Source of the DNA: Channa striata
Lineage: Eukaryota; Chordata; Actinopteri; Anabantiformes; Channidae
Assembly (NCBI GenBank): GCA_033026295.1
Contig: CM065184.1
Location: forward strand, 15,565,501-15,629,500
Direction: 5' to 3'
DNA length: 64,000 nucleotides
In this document: one piece after another, positions 25,501 through 40,500 of the stretch
How positions within the stretch are numbered: position 1 is the first letter of the stretch
Layout of the letters: every line of letters begins with the position of its first letter
Position numbers and translations under genes: made by a program
Notes under the pieces: generated by a model
What the model saw: only the letters and a program-made list of their open reading frames with translations
Told to the model about the DNA's origin: nothing
Database searches by the model: none

Positions 25501-28500
25501 GGTCAATAGCTGTGCTTCATCAGCCTATTTTATAGATCACATGCTAGCACCTAGTGTAATAATACTGTGGTCTGGTAATACTGGAAAAGCTATTTGCTTT
25601 TAGAAATTTAATGTTTGTGTAAAATGGTACATACCTGTGACCAAACTTTTGAGTTACCAGTTCTCTATGGTTATTGTAAGTTTTAATGACTGCATTCAGA
25701 GAATACTGCATTTAGAGAACAACAGTGACGAGGCAAAGAGGAAGAATCACAGAAACAAACAATCCATTTCCTCTATTAATATACCTCCCCCAACACACAC
25801 ATGCAAATTGCCTCTCACGAACTTTGAAAACATTTTAAACTCTGTCCATGAATAATACAGCCTCATTCCTAAAGTGCTATAATCGCTTGTCAGTCTAAGT
25901 ATTATTGGTCAGCACAAAACAAACCTGTCATTTATATTTTCCCCTTTAAAGCTAAAGTATTTCACATTTATTATTCCACAAGGTAATCATCCATGAATGG
26001 ATCTTATTTCCTCTCTTGAAATCAATTCATTTCCTTTGCTTATGGGTAAGCTAACCTGAAAAATCATGTAAGAATGATGAATTATATTGGAATGCAGGTC
26101 AGCCTCTGCTTGGTCACAAAAAGAATGTCATAAATAATGTCATCTCTCAGGTAAGTCTAAACCTCGTAATGGCTGATTCCATGCACAACAGGTGTGACAT
26201 TTTAAACACTTGCATGACTTACATTATGATGAATCCTTCAGTAGATTGTAATACGGTTATAGTACAGGACCAGAACATGATCAGTTTTTTATTTTTCTTA
26301 CTTAGTTACTATGATCTTGTTGTTGTCAGTACTTGAGGTTATGTGATTGGGTGAACAGGAGACAAAAGGATCCTTTAGGTCTGTGCTGATGTAGTCTGGT
26401 CACATGATTGTGGTTTCTGCTCTGGGGCAGAAGAAGAGTATTTTTTTTTGTGTGTGTGTGTTTTTTTTTTTTTTTGTGCACATGTACAGATATTATTCTG
26501 CATACAAATGTGGATATGTCTGTGGGTGTCCGGGCCAGGTCACAGCCAAGGGGCATAGTTCCATGTTCCCACTGTGGACGGTCAGTGTTTCTGTTAAACT
26601 ACTGTGGCTTGGCTGCTCTTCCTCCTTCTGTTCAAGCACAGACACACAGGGTTTATACCTATGAAACACATTCAGTCATATTTACAGCTTCTGCTCAACA
26701 GTAAACCTCAGCCTTATTTTTAGGCCAATTTATTTTTTAATTATTTTCACTTCTGTTATTTTAAATGTCTGTTAGTAGCTTTAAATGTAAATGTATTAGA
26801 CCTGTTTTTAAGACATACACTGCTGATTTACCATTGGAATTGTCTAAATTAAAAAATTTCAGAAACATGTTGTCAATCGTTAATTTAGATGACATAACTC
26901 CGGCCTCCAGTACTACTGCAAGGAATGTCTGAGTCATTTTTGACCATAATTTGTCATATACCTCACACATAAAACAAATCTCTAGAACAGCGTTCTTCCA
27001 TCTACAGAACATTGCCAAAATTAGGAGCATCCTGTCTCAAAGCGATGCTGAAAAACTAGTTCATGCATGTGTTACTTCTAGGTTGGACTACTGTAATTCT
27101 CTACTTTCAGGCTGCCCCAGTAAATCTCTAAAAAGCCTTATATTAATTTTTGGATCCAAAATGCTGCAGTAACATTGCTGACTGGGATTGGTAAGAGAGA
27201 TCACATTTCGCCTTCATTAGCTTTTCACCATTGACTTCCCATTTAATGTAGAATAGAATTTAAAACCCTTCTTCTTACCTATAAAGCTCTAAACAGTCAA
27301 GCTCCATCATACCTAACAGATCTCCTAGTACCATATCATCCTGATAGACCACTTGGGTCTCAGAATACAGACCTACTTGTGGTTCCCAGAATGGGAGACA
27401 GAGCCTTTAGCTCTCAAACTCCTCTCCTGTGGAACCAGAGCTCAGTCCAGATTTGGGAAGCAGACACCCTCTGTACTTTTAAGACTAGGCTCAAAACTTT
27501 CCTCTTTGATAAAGCTTATAGTTGGTTATGGTCATGCTGCTGTAGGCTTAGACTGCTGGGGGACTCGATGCACTGAGCCACTCTCTGTCCCTGTCCTCAG
27601 GTGTCCCCGACTTTGAAACAGTGTGTCCTACTAACCTGCCCAATGTTTTGTTGTTGCTATCGTTGCTCTGTTCTTTTCTCTCTCCACTTTCCACTCACCC
27701 CAACCGGTCAAGGCAGATGTCCGCCCCACCCTGAGCCTGGTTCTGCTGGAGGTTTATTCCGTTAAGGCAGTTTTTCCTCGCCACTGTTGCCTATAGCTGC
27801 TGAAGGGGGAATTGTTGGGTTTTCTCTAAATGTCTGTATGGTCTTAACTTTATTATGCAAAGTGCCTTGCGATGACTTTGTAGTAAATTGGCACTATAGA
27901 AATAAAGTTGAAAGTTGAAAGACTCTTTTTAAAATGAGGCAGCTTCGGCCTGTTCATGATCTCTCCTTTTATTCTACCTTTCACTCAGCTGTGTATTCCT
28001 TTCTGCAGCCTGTTATTATACACATCCGCATTTGAAGAAAAGCGATTAGAAACCTTGTTACACATATAAATGCCCAAAAAACTGAAAACTTCTCCAACAG
28101 AAATCTGAGGAAATCAGGTTTCCTTAATCCCTTACTCCATTTGCGATAACCAGCTTTTCTCTTTACGTGACTGCTAAGAAATCAGCATTCCTGAGAAAGC
28201 CAACTGTAACCTGGTTACTTAAATCCATGCAAATGCACTCATGGAGAAACTGGAAAATGTGAATTAATTGAATAAACAAAAACAGTACCGTAAATTCTGG
28301 ACTATAGAGCGCACCTAAATTTCCATGCTAAAATTTAAAAGAAATAATATTTTGTCACATATCATCGGACTATAAGCCGCCAATATCCAGGCTGAGAAAT
28401 AATATCTGTTGTATGCGCTCCTACTCAATAGTAGGCATGAGGATGTTCTGTGCGCTGTTTTACCGGCATTTAAAAGTGCGTTTACGTGTATGTGTGGCTG

Positions 28501-31500
28501 GTATAACACATGTCGAAACAGAGCCGACAAAAACGTCCTTGTTATAAATAGCCAAAGGAGAAGACGTCTCTTATTCTTCATTGAAATTACGCAGGAGTTG
28601 CTGCGCTCAACAAAAGATTTTGTACCATAAGTCTTTATTAAGCAACTGCGCAACTATTAAAGTCGCTTCATTCTCCCGTGCACTGAAACCACAAATCGCT
28701 ATTCATCTTCCTCCTGAGCATTGAAACCACTCGATTTCCTTCACGGATAGCCAGATCGATGGCTTCAAATTAAAAGCTGCATCAGAGGAATTTCTTGCGT
28801 GTTTTCCATTATGAGGGGGTGAGGGTGTAAAAATATTACCGTATTTTGCTGTTGTGCGTCTTGGGTTGCATGCGCTAAGAATGACTGACTTCCATCTACA
28901 GCGCCCATCTGAGGGCTGCAGAAAAATTCATAGAAAAGCCGCATTTCTGTAAAAGCCGCATGGTTCAAAACGTCGGAAAAAAGTAGCGGCTTATGGTCCG
29001 GAAAATACGGTAATTTGTTAGGGAAAATCCTGCCAAAATATGGACTCCAGCTTCCCAAATAATGTTACTGGTGAGAGGAAGGAGCGCATAAATGGACAGA
29101 GCAAAAAAGGATGCCATTTTCTAATTGAAAGACTTCAGAGAGCTATAATCAAAGAGGACATTCGATGTTAGTTGAGCAATTTTATGCAAACACACACAGA
29201 GAACAGCATCTTGGGAATAGTGTCATTTTCTCGTTAAACGTTGTGGCACCTTCTCCCTCCCATGTGGGAGCCTTGGGAATTTTGCATGCGCACAAACTCA
29301 CATAGAACAAATGTCAGCCTGCTCTACTTGACTTTAAACAAATGAAACAGGAGTGAGTGGAAGAATAAGATTTGTAACTCTGTGACTCTGTAGTTTTTTT
29401 AACAGTCCTCCTCCTCCCGCTTCTGTTTCACTGTGTTTCACAGTATCATGTTCAGCAGAGGGAGGTTGGTTCTTAGCTGAATTTAGGACAAGACTCAGGA
29501 AATGCATTGTGTCCTGATGATAATAGCTCTAACATGCTAGCCACAAAAGGCTTTTTTTACTTAAGATATTTTATGAATTGTTTTACTGATGTCTTAAATT
29601 GACATGTAAGTTGCTAATTTCTCCAACATTGCATAAGCGATGTAATATTTGATGGGATGTTGCTTGTGTTCAGTGGCAGTGTGAAACAGTGAAGTGCAGC
29701 TTCTCTGTTTTTGTCAATAGGCTGTCTCCATCAAATGATTTACTTCAGCTGTGTGTTCTGAAATGGAAACGGCCCTAAAGGAATGTCCCTGTCAGTACTC
29801 TTCTAAACATGCATGACAAGAAACATGATTTAGGGTGCATAGCTTTGTGATGGATTTAATTATTTTCTGCCATATCAATTTCTGCCCTTTTCTGTTGTAG
29901 GTTACATGCTATTTTCATTTGAACTAATTCATAACTTCCTTGTCTCCATTTCAGAGAGGAGAAGAGTGAGCAACTTTTGGACACCAGGCAGGAGCTTGAG
30001 AACATGGAGGTGGAGCTCAAAAGACTTCAGCAAGAGGTAACAGTACAAGTTTCAGCAATCCTTCCCACACCTACGTGTACCTGCACACAACACACAAATA
30101 TTCCTATGATTTCAAATCCCCTTCACCTGTTCCTCTTATCTCTAAGTACTTTGTGTCTGCAGCGCTGCCAGGCTTTAATCAGCTAGCTAGTTACTTAGCT
30201 CATTATTGGCTATTAGCGCTATCTTTAGTCTCACATGGCTTTTGATTTGGAGTGGGCGGCAGGCTGACTGTCTGGCTAAAATACTGGGTGCTGTAAACAA
30301 GGTGGATGAGTCCAGGGTAGGAGGACAGTTTGTGTGGGTGAGTGTTTTGATAAGTCAGAATGAAGACAGTTTGTTTTCATGGTATTAGTTATTTATACAG
30401 TTTTACATACTAGTTCAATGTATAAATATACAATTTTTATTAATATGATTGCTTTAATCTTTGTGCACGTGATTCCTCTTTCTCTTGGAAATAATTTCAG
30501 AATACATGGTTTCACAATGTCATTCTCTACATTCATCTACTCTTACAGAGCTACCAGCTGCTGTCAGACGCTCGATCAGCTCGGGCCTATCGTGACGAAC
30601 TGGATGCACTCAGAGAGAAGGCAATCCGTGTAGACAAACTGGAGAGCGAGCTAAGCAGATACAAGGAGAGACTTCACGACATTGAATTTTACAAGGCCAG
30701 AGTTGAGGTGCGCAACTCTGCAGAACTTACTTTAAACCAAGTAGACAGAAGTTACTTGAGTAACTGAGTACCTGTTCAAATGTAATGTAGATAATGGCAT
30801 AAAAATGTGTTGGTTATTTTTTGGCTGTTTTGTTGGTTTCTGTAGGAGCTTAAGGAGGACAACCAAGTCCTATTGGAGACTAAGACCATGCTGGAGGAGC
30901 AGCTGGATGCCACCAGGACCCGGTCTGACAAGCTGCACCTGCTGGAGAAAGAGAATCTGCAGCTTAAATCCAAGATCCATGATCTGGAGATGGTAAGAAG
31001 ATGGATTTATGGATAGGTGTTCTAGTCAGTTCAGATTTTTAGGATTTATAAATTATTATCACCTTTGTATATTATTTAACTGAAGCAGGTTAGAGTAGGC
31101 AATTTTTAAAAAACATTTAAAAAAGGACAGACAGAGATTTCTACATTTATGTCAAAACATCCTTCTGTTACTCACCTTATGTGCAGGAACGGGACTTAGA
31201 CCGTAAGCGCGTGGAGGAATTATTGGAGGAAAACCTTGTGCTTGAGATGGCTCAGAAACAGAGCATGGATGAGTCCCTGCACCTGGGTTGGGAGCTTGAG
31301 CAGTTATCCAAGACACCAGAGCTGACGGAAGGTAAGACGAAGCCAAGAGAACCTTAGAATAAAAACAGCCTTTTGTATAGTGACTAGGAGTTAGAAGTTT
31401 AAGAGAACAGAACATACTTAGATGTTGAAAGAAAGCAAAGAATGGGGGCTACTGAGTTCAGACCTGCAGCCAAAAGCCACCTGAGTTGACTGGTTGCTGG

Positions 31501-34500
31501 CTTCAGATGGCCAGCAAACCAAGCTTTTGTCATTGGCTCTTAGACCTGGCACCATCCCCACATCTCTTCTGCTTTGCCAGCCTCCACTGGGTTTTTTTCC
31601 ACTTGGTTAAGGCCTGTAATTAATATTCAGAAGCTCCTGGAGGATAATCTGTGTGTTTGGATTATAATAGCTGTTAAGAGATTTAACTAACTAAGGATCT
31701 GGATAAATACTTTGTAGAGGGGGTGTTTGTTAAATGGACACTTTAAAAGCTTTAGGACCTGTCAAAGGCCATGGGGCTTTATTGTGTTTTTTTTTTTTGT
31801 AATCATAATGGTATTGGATTTTCTTTATGGAGCTTGGTTAATTAAAGTGTGGTAATTAAACAACAGTTTGGCTTATTTCTTAATTGCCTTTTTAAACATA
31901 CAGTTAACATGTTGTTCCTTACATTGACACAGTGCCCCAGAAATCTCTGGGTGAGGAGGTGAATGAGCTGACCTCAAGCCGCCTGTTGAAGCTGGAGAAA
32001 GACAATCAGACCCTGTTAAAGACTGTGGAGGAGCTCAGAGGAGCAGCCAGTGAGGACACTTTGGCCAAACTGTCCAAGCTCAACCAAGAAAACCAGAGGC
32101 TTAATAAGAAAGTGAGCAATGTGTGTTTAAGTGTTTCCTGTGGTTGTTTAAGAATTGAGGACTGGTTAAGTTCCACTGTACTTCCAAGTTTTTGTTGTTG
32201 TTTTTTTAATCTTCTGGAGAAATATATGTATGCATATTTGCCCTTTAATGACTCAATTGCAAAATTACACAGATTGCAAAATATTATACTTTATTTCAAA
32301 TGATTCACTTGTTTTGTTGTGGTTCAGCCTTCAAATTAACTTTAAAATAAATTTTGAAGCATGAGAAATATTTTTTGCAGTTTGCAAAGCTGTCTGAAGT
32401 CATAGTTGGATAATGTGTAGGGTAAAACATGTCTGCAGCACATAAAGAAATAATGTTCAATTCCTTTGACAGAAATAGAGTGAATATAAGAGCTGTCAGT
32501 ATTCAGCTATGCTAATTAATACATGTAGGATGGTCTTTAGGAAATCTACAGCACTACTAAAATGTTTTTCTCTTTCACAATGATTACTATATTAGACCAT
32601 TACTCCTCTGTAATATATGACTTTAACACTATAGAGCTATTCACACAGTGACAGTACAAAATAAAAAGAAAGAAAAGGGAATATAAAGAGGGGTGGAGAG
32701 GAGGATGAAAGCAAAGCTGTATATTCAGGCAGCCCTGCATTGCCTTTTCTTTTCCAGTCTTTGCCACTCGAATGCTCTTTGCTAAGAGAAGTCTCTCAGC
32801 TATTTCCAGAAACTTAAGCCACTCTCAAAGCTCTCTGAATAAAAGCCATGAAATTGTGTTTAATTCTTACAAAGAAATTCCAGAGTGAAAAATATTTAAG
32901 TGCTTTCAGGGTGTATACCTAAAACACATTAAAATGTGAATGCAGCTGCTCATATACCTGAACAACACAAATAGGATCTGTCTCTGTGTGTGTGCACATT
33001 TGTTGAAATGCAAATAAGAGGCATTTGTGTCATGAATAAAGGTCCAGCTTCTTTTGACTTAATTTCACTGAACAGTAACACACAAGACATTGTGAAATGT
33101 TAAAATGGTTCTTTAATAATAGATTTGTTTTTGCACAGTTGGAACAGCTGGAGAGTGAACTGACAGCAGACAGAGTGTCACTTCGCAGTGCCGAGTCCCT
33201 CAGCACTGACCTGATGAAGGAGAAGGCTTTACTGGAGAAGACCTTAGAAACACTTCGAGAAAATTCTGAACGACAGGTATAGGCACACATACATGCAACA
33301 CACACAGACTGACTTGAAGAATAATTGTTGAAATCTTTGGGTAATGAGTCTTCTGTGTGGTATACATTTTTTTTTCTAATGTTCATTTATTGCTGAGTAC
33401 TACTTTGACTAAGTAGGCCTATTATGTTTCAAAACAAGAAAATATTGTGTATTTCTACATTTAGTTAATGTTTGTCTGTTGTCTCGACAAGCATACAGTC
33501 AGAGATCACATTCAGACAAACAGGCTCTGAGACTGTGCGTCACAGATGCTGCTTTTTTTCACAAAACCATCATTGACTCTTGTTTAGGGACGCTTCAAGG
33601 AAAAAAAACATAAGTAAGCTCTGTAATTACTAAAGTCTGCACAGAGCTCTCATGAGAGCATCCTTTGTGCAATCGATTTGCATTTGGCTCAAAAAACAAA
33701 CAAGTGGAACTACCGCTATGTTTTATTGACTAGTGCCCAGATCTTGATTTCTACTCAAACACTTCCAGAAAACTACTGATAGACCCAAAGCGGACATCTT
33801 TAATTAGCTTAACAATTTGATTTGAAGTCCACATTTGACACAAGTAGAGAAAATGCGACACAATGAGGCGTTACTATTGCAGTAGAGTTGAAAACATTAT
33901 ATTGCCAATAACCTCAGTCTTATATATTCCTTTTGTGTTTTACACATAAGGATTACTTGTTCATTATTTGTCTATCTTGATGTGTCTTTATGAGAAATGT
34001 TAACTAATTAGACTAAATAAAATTGTGAAGCAGATATCTGAAACCATATCTAACCTTAATTGCATTGTTTATCCGCACTGGCCCATAAAAACAGCCAGAC
34101 TCTTTACATATTAAATCACAAAGTATGAAATTCTGAAGCACACAGTTTAGCTTTTTTCACCAGCCCCACAAACAAATCCTAAAACAAAAGATGGTGGGAC
34201 CTGTCTGGAGTAATATTGATCACTTACCTTTGAAAGGGACCTTAGTCATTAAACCTTTGATGTCCATTCTCCAGATGAAGGGTCTAGAGCAAGAAAACAA
34301 GCACCTGAGCCAGACAGTGTCATCTCTGCGTCAGCGCTGCCAGGTGGGTGCTGAGGCCCGGGTCAAAGATGTAGAGAAAGAGAATCGTGTTCTCCATGAG
34401 TCCATCTGCGAAACAACCTCCAAACTCAACAAGATGGAGTTTGAAAGGAAACAACTACGTGAGTGACATGTTATGTTTTTGTGGTGTAATAAGAACGTAA

Positions 34501-37500
34501 TTTTTGATAGCTACAAATCATGTCATAGTTTTGAAGCTACCATTACTTTCCTTCTTTTGTGCCCACTATGTTTTGTAGTTTAATATTATGATGTGGTTTA
34601 TGCAGGTAAGGAGCTTGAGGTAATGAAGGAGAAAGGCGAGAGAGCAGAGGAGCTGGAGATTCAGCTGCAGAAGCTAGAAAGGGAGAATGAAAGCCTGCAG
34701 AAGAAAGTTGCCAGTCTTGGAATCACCTGTGAAAAGGTCTACACTTTATTTTTATTTTTTTCCTGCCTGCTCTGTGTTTTAATGTTCTGTTTATATGTTG
34801 GTTGCAGTTTCCTCACCTTGTGTTTTATACGAAAAGATGTAATGATGAATACTCAAAAAAGTAAATAATACCCTTGAAATAGTTTATAGTTGTTCTTGTT
34901 ATAATCAGTATTACTGTTTTAGCATAAGCATATATATCTTATATTAGAGTTGAATGTGACAGCAGTAGAGAATAAAGTACTAATCATAATGTAGGCTAGC
35001 TTTGTATTTACACACACAACACATTTTCATTCATTACTGATATGTGTGTAGGTATCTTCTTTGGAGAAGGAGAACACAGAACTTGAGGCTGAGGGCCGTC
35101 GTTTAAAGAAGAAGCTGGATACTCTGAAGAACATGGCCTTCCAGCTAGAGGTTCTGGAAAAGGAGAACTCTCAGCTAGAGAAGGAAAACTTGGAACTCCG
35201 GCGTTCAGCTGAGAGTCTCCGGTCAGCAGGGGCCAAGGCCGCTCAGCTGGAAGCTGAAAACAGGGAACTCGAGAGTGAGAGAAGCCAGCTAAAGCGTAAC
35301 CTGGAACTCCTCAAAGCCTCATCAAAAAAGACAGAGAGACTAGAGGTAATTCTTTAGCAGTGGCTAAATGGCTTGGAAACTTAAGAGTCCTAATAAAATT
35401 TGCAACAACACATAAAGAACCCGAATGTTTAATTTTTGTAATTATCCCCAGCAATATAGAATTTAGAGATCATTTACAGGGAATCTGGAATAGTAAGAGA
35501 TCGCAGTAAAACTAGTTCATGAATGCTTTTAATATCCCAATCTCACATATCCATTCCCAGGTGAGTTATCAGGGCCTAGATACAGAGAACCAGCGATTGC
35601 AGAAGGCTTTAGAGAACAGCAGCAAAAAGATCCAGCAGTTGGAGGCAGAACTGCAAGAGGTCGAGACTGAGAACCAAGCCCTCCAACGCAACCTGGAGGA
35701 GCTCAAGATCTCTAGTAAACGCCTAGAGCAACTGGAGCAGGAGGTATGCAAAAATAACTGTGTAACATGCATTACATGAGCTGAAATGTGTGACAGTTGA
35801 ACGCAATAACTGCAAAATGTCCACAAAAAGAAAATTGGCATAGATTTAACAACACTTTTGCTTTTGGACTGTACTTGTCCATGGAGCAGCACAGGCGGGA
35901 ATAGTTGTTTGCTGTCTGTGACACAGATTTTAGGGACTTCTTTTTTGGGATGAACTGATTCTGTCTGGCTGACTCTTGTAGTTGACTCAGACCGAAGGTA
36001 GTGTTTGTGATAAAGCAGCATCCAGGGAACCATGTTGAGGTAAAAATGAGTTATTTGGCTTTTGGGCAGCCCTCCCACTCTAATCATTCGTTCTGATGAT
36101 ATTACTGCATGTTTACCAACAGAGCTGGATTATCCAAGATTATTTTCAAAACTGATTTTTGGCCTTTTAATTTGATATATTTCTGTTTTTTCCAAGCTTG
36201 TACAAGGAATTTAGTAATCCCTTCAGATGTAGGTTTGTACATTTGGTCTCAATATGCCTTGTTATCCCACAGAACAAGACTTTGGAGCAGGAAAGCTCCC
36301 AGCTGGAAAAAGACAAGAAGCTTCTGGAGAAGGAGAACAAGCGTCTGAGGCAGCAGGCTGAGATCCGGGACTCCAAGCTGGATGACGACAACCAGCGGAT
36401 CACAGAGTTGGAGAAGGCAAATCGGACCATGGGCAAGGAGATGATCTTCTACAGGGACTCCTGCACTAGAGTCAAAGACCTGGAGAGAGAGAACAAGGAG
36501 CTGGTTAAACAGGCCACAATTGATAAGAAGACCCTCATCACCCTCAGAGAGGTTAGCAGCGCAATTAATCTGTTCATATTATTAGATTATTTCACAATAT
36601 CTTGAAAGTCAGCATCTTTTTAAAATCCTGTGTTGAAGCTCAAATCTGGATTCTTAATTTCATTTTCAAAAAGACTTCAAATGAATGATTTTATTAAAAC
36701 AGCCTTGTTTTTAAGATTACTTGTTTTTAAATAGTTTTTTAAAGCCTGGTCATTAAACTACTTTGGGGATCATCATTTAATAAATTTTAGTTGCTGTAAA
36801 ATTTTAGGGTACTCAATGGGTTTGTGTCTTTAGGAGCTTGTGAGTGAGAAGCTGCGGACTCAGCAGATGAATAATGATTTAGACAAACTGACCCATGAGT
36901 TGGAGAAGATTGGACTGAACAAGGAAAGGCTGCTGCATGACGAAAGCTCGGATGATAGGTATTGGTTCACCAACCCACACATAACCCTACTACACTCAGT
37001 TGGCCTTGTGTTCTCATGAGTAGGATTTCAGATTTGATCGCACTCTAAACTGGACAAGGGAACACACAAATGCACACACATAGAGCTAAATGGACCCTTA
37101 TTCTTAGGTTTAAGCTCTTGGAAACCAAACTGGAGTCGACTCTGAAATCGTCTTTGGAGATTAAAGAAGAGAAGATCGCTGCCCTAGAGGCCAGATTGCA
37201 GGAGTCCTCAAACCTTAACCAGCAACTTCGCCAGGAGCTTAAGACAGTAAGTAATACAGAAACCTATACTGCAAAATCATCAAATATAGTGTTTTGGCTA
37301 TGTTACATAGAGCTGTTGAGTACTTCAACCAGTTGCACCAACAAAGCCAAAAATACAATATGCCAGCCCGACTACTTAAAAATGATGAAAAACCATTCCT
37401 CTGCTGTCTTTAGCTCTAAAAACACTGAGTGCTTCCTGTCAAACGGAAATAAATTATTTATTCATCTCATTCACTTGTATCACCAGTGCATTTATTAATG

Positions 37501-40500
37501 AGGTTGCAAAGAGGCAGAGTGGAGTGTAAGATGTCTGCTTTGCTTATGGAGGTGTTTGTGTTTTCAACTTGGTGACACAAATCAAAATGTTGTGCTGGGT
37601 TGCATGGTTGAGGAAACAGTGAATGAATGTATGTATCATTTTAATTGGTGTAACTGAGGGAGTTTTACGGGAAACACCCTCAGCCACGGTGAAGGTACAG
37701 CAAATGTCAGTGGCCACTGATGTATTCCTCCAGGTGAAGAAAAACTATGAAGCGCTGCGCCAGAGGGAGGAGGAGGAGAGGATGCAGAGTTCACCTCCTA
37801 GAGGAGGAGGACCCTCAGTCTGTTAGTAAATGGGAAAAGGAGAGCCACGAAGCAACCAGGGAACTGCTGAAAGTCAAAGACAGACTGATTGAGGTGGAAA
37901 GGAATGTAAGTGAGCAGTATCAGAGATTAAGCATTGGATTAAGCAGTGGATTTCCCTTTATGAAGGCTGAGCATGCAAGTATGGGTTGTTCACTTTCTCT
38001 TGGTGTTTGTGTGTTTTTAGAATGCCACACTACAGGCTGAGAAGGCGGCCCTGAGGAGCCAGCTGAAACAACTAGAGACTCAAAGCTCTAACCTGCAGGC
38101 TCAGATTGTTGCTCTGCAGAGACAGACCGCCTCCTTACAAGAGAACAATACAACACTACAGACGCAGAACGCTAAACTGCAGGTATACACACATCCTACA
38201 CAAAACACAGTGCCCAGAATCAATGATTTCACAGCTGATAACTGCATTCATGCAAATAAAATGACCATCAGTCATTATCTGAAGCCACAGTTATATATAG
38301 CAATATAAACATACCGTATTTTTCGGACCATAAGCCGCTACTTTTTTCCGACGTTTTGAACCATGCGGCTTTGAGAGATGCGGCTTTTCTATGAATTTTT
38401 CTGCAGCCCTCAGATGGGCGCTGTAGATGGAAGTCAGTGCAAACAAAAAAGCGCCAGTTTTTATTCTTAGCGCATGCAACCCAAGACGCACAAGAGCAAA
38501 ATACGGTAATATTTTTACACCCTCACCCCCTCATAATGGAAAACACGCGAAGAAATTCCTATGATGCAGCTTTTAATTTGAAGCCATCGATCTGGCTATC
38601 CGTGAAGGAAATCGAGTGTGACAGTGGTTTCAATGCTCAGGAGGAGGATGAATAGCGATTTGTGGTTTCAGTGCACGAGAGAATGAAGCGACTTTAATAG
38701 TTGCGCAGTTGCGCTTTAACAGTGCGCAGGAAGAAAAAGTGACAGTGGTTTGGTGTTCAGTGGTTTCAGTTCGCAGGAGGAAGAAAAATAAAGCAACTTG
38801 GTTTTAGTGCGCAGGATGAAGATTAATAAAACCATGACTTTTCTGTTTTGTGTGATCAGCACTTTTACTGCCGTGTTACAGGCACCATTCAGGTTCAGGT
38901 GTATGAATAAACACTTATGGTACAAAATCTTTTGTTTAGCGCAGCAACTCCTGCGTAATTCGTGAAGAATAAGAGACGTCTTCTCCTTTGGCTATGGAAC
39001 AAGCCGTTTATTTATAACCAGGACGTTTTTGTCGGCTCTGTACATTCGACATGTGTTATACCAGCCACACATACACGTAAACGCACTCTTTACCGTAATG
39101 CCGGTAAAACAGCGCACATAACATCCTCATGCCTACTGTGAACAATGAGTAGGAGCACATACAACAGATATTATTTCTCAGCCTGGATATTGGCGGCTTA
39201 TAGTCCGATGCGGTTTATATGTGACAAAATATATATTTCCTTTAAATATTACCGGGTGCGGCTTAAACTTAGGTGCGCTCTATAGCCCAGAATTTACGGT
39301 ACTTACTGAAATGTAGAATACCTTAATACATGAGCGGTTTTATGTCTTTAATACAATGCTATCCAGCTACCATTACGCTGTATTTATATTTATGTTCGTA
39401 AAGTTGCTTGCCAGGCTGCTTAGCTTCCGGCTGTGGATTTAGACTCGTACTCCCTTTGGCTGCCATTCAAACCCTGCTTATAGGCTTCAGGATTTACACA
39501 GCCCATACAGTGACTTCTAACTAACTGTTTCTGTTTGATGTGTACAGTAGGTCGTGTGTATGCGAGACCGTATGATAAGGCAGGTGTTTGTGCTGGAGGT
39601 AAAACAGTGTTTAAAGGTGCAGAAAACGTGTCTGCATCTGAACAGAATGTGTGTTTGAATAAACACTAGATTGGAGAGGGATTTAGAACAGGGAAAACCA
39701 CTGTGACCACAAAAGAAACATAAAAAGATTTTTTTTCATGCCAGTGTTTTGTGACCGTGTTCAATAAAGGTTTTCTTCCCATTGACAGCAAAAGGGTTTC
39801 TGCTACTTTGCTGAATGGAAGCACTGGATAGAGACACAGTGCCCCCTGTTGCCCAAAACAGTAGTGTTTTTATCATTGGTGTTTGGTATTTGATTTGAGG
39901 AGTATTCTGAACGTTTCTTTGTAAATATCATATTTTAAAAGATGGCAAAATTATCATTTTCCTCCTATTGTCTGCCTACCTTGTTTACCTTGTCATTCCT
40001 TTAATGGTCTCCTCATCTTTTATCTTAATCATAATAGTAAATACTATTTAATTACCTTCACAGAAAATTACCAATCAGTGAAAAGTAACGAACACAAACT
40101 TGGTTGTCCCTGTTTAAAAAAAAAAAAACAAACAGAGAAAGAAATTTTAATTTACTTCCTTACTTTCACCCCTCCCTTTTATGCACCTCTAAACTTTCTG
40201 TACACGATCCCCTCTCCAGGTGGAAAACTCTACCCTGAGTTCACAGGGTGCAGCCCTTATGGCCCAGAATGCCCAGCTGCAGAGCCAGCAGAGCAGCGTG
40301 GAAGGCGAGCGTGAGGGAGCACTGAAGGAGAAAGAGGAGCTGAGGGCCACCTACGAGCTGCTTCTCCGCGATCATGAGAAGCTGGCTGCACTTCATGAGA
40401 GGCAGGCGGCCGAGTATGAAGCTCTAATAGGAAAGCACGGTGGCCTGAAGAGCTCCCACAAGAGCCTGGAACAGCAGCACAGGGACTTGGAGGACAAGTG

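Larger units (their letters stand above)
25220..29954 (+). other. ccdc88a: ccdc88a intron with L2 LINE and TIR element
   Basis: 4.7 kb without coding exons. It contains the 3' part of an L2-type LINE (about 26.79-27.92 kb) and a 723-bp TIR element (28288-29010). A T/GT-rich tract lies near 26.44-26.48 kb. Confidence 0.75.

Noticed and set aside
28315..28653. 112-codon - strand frame inside the first TIR element
   Set aside because: No transposase resemblance, and the equivalent region of the second copy does not keep it open.
37623..37826. Exon 20 stop at 37824 as a genuine short girdin C-terminus
   Set aside because: Homologous sequence continues in the next frame to a correct donor and on through 12 further exons, so a frameshift explains it better than a designed end.
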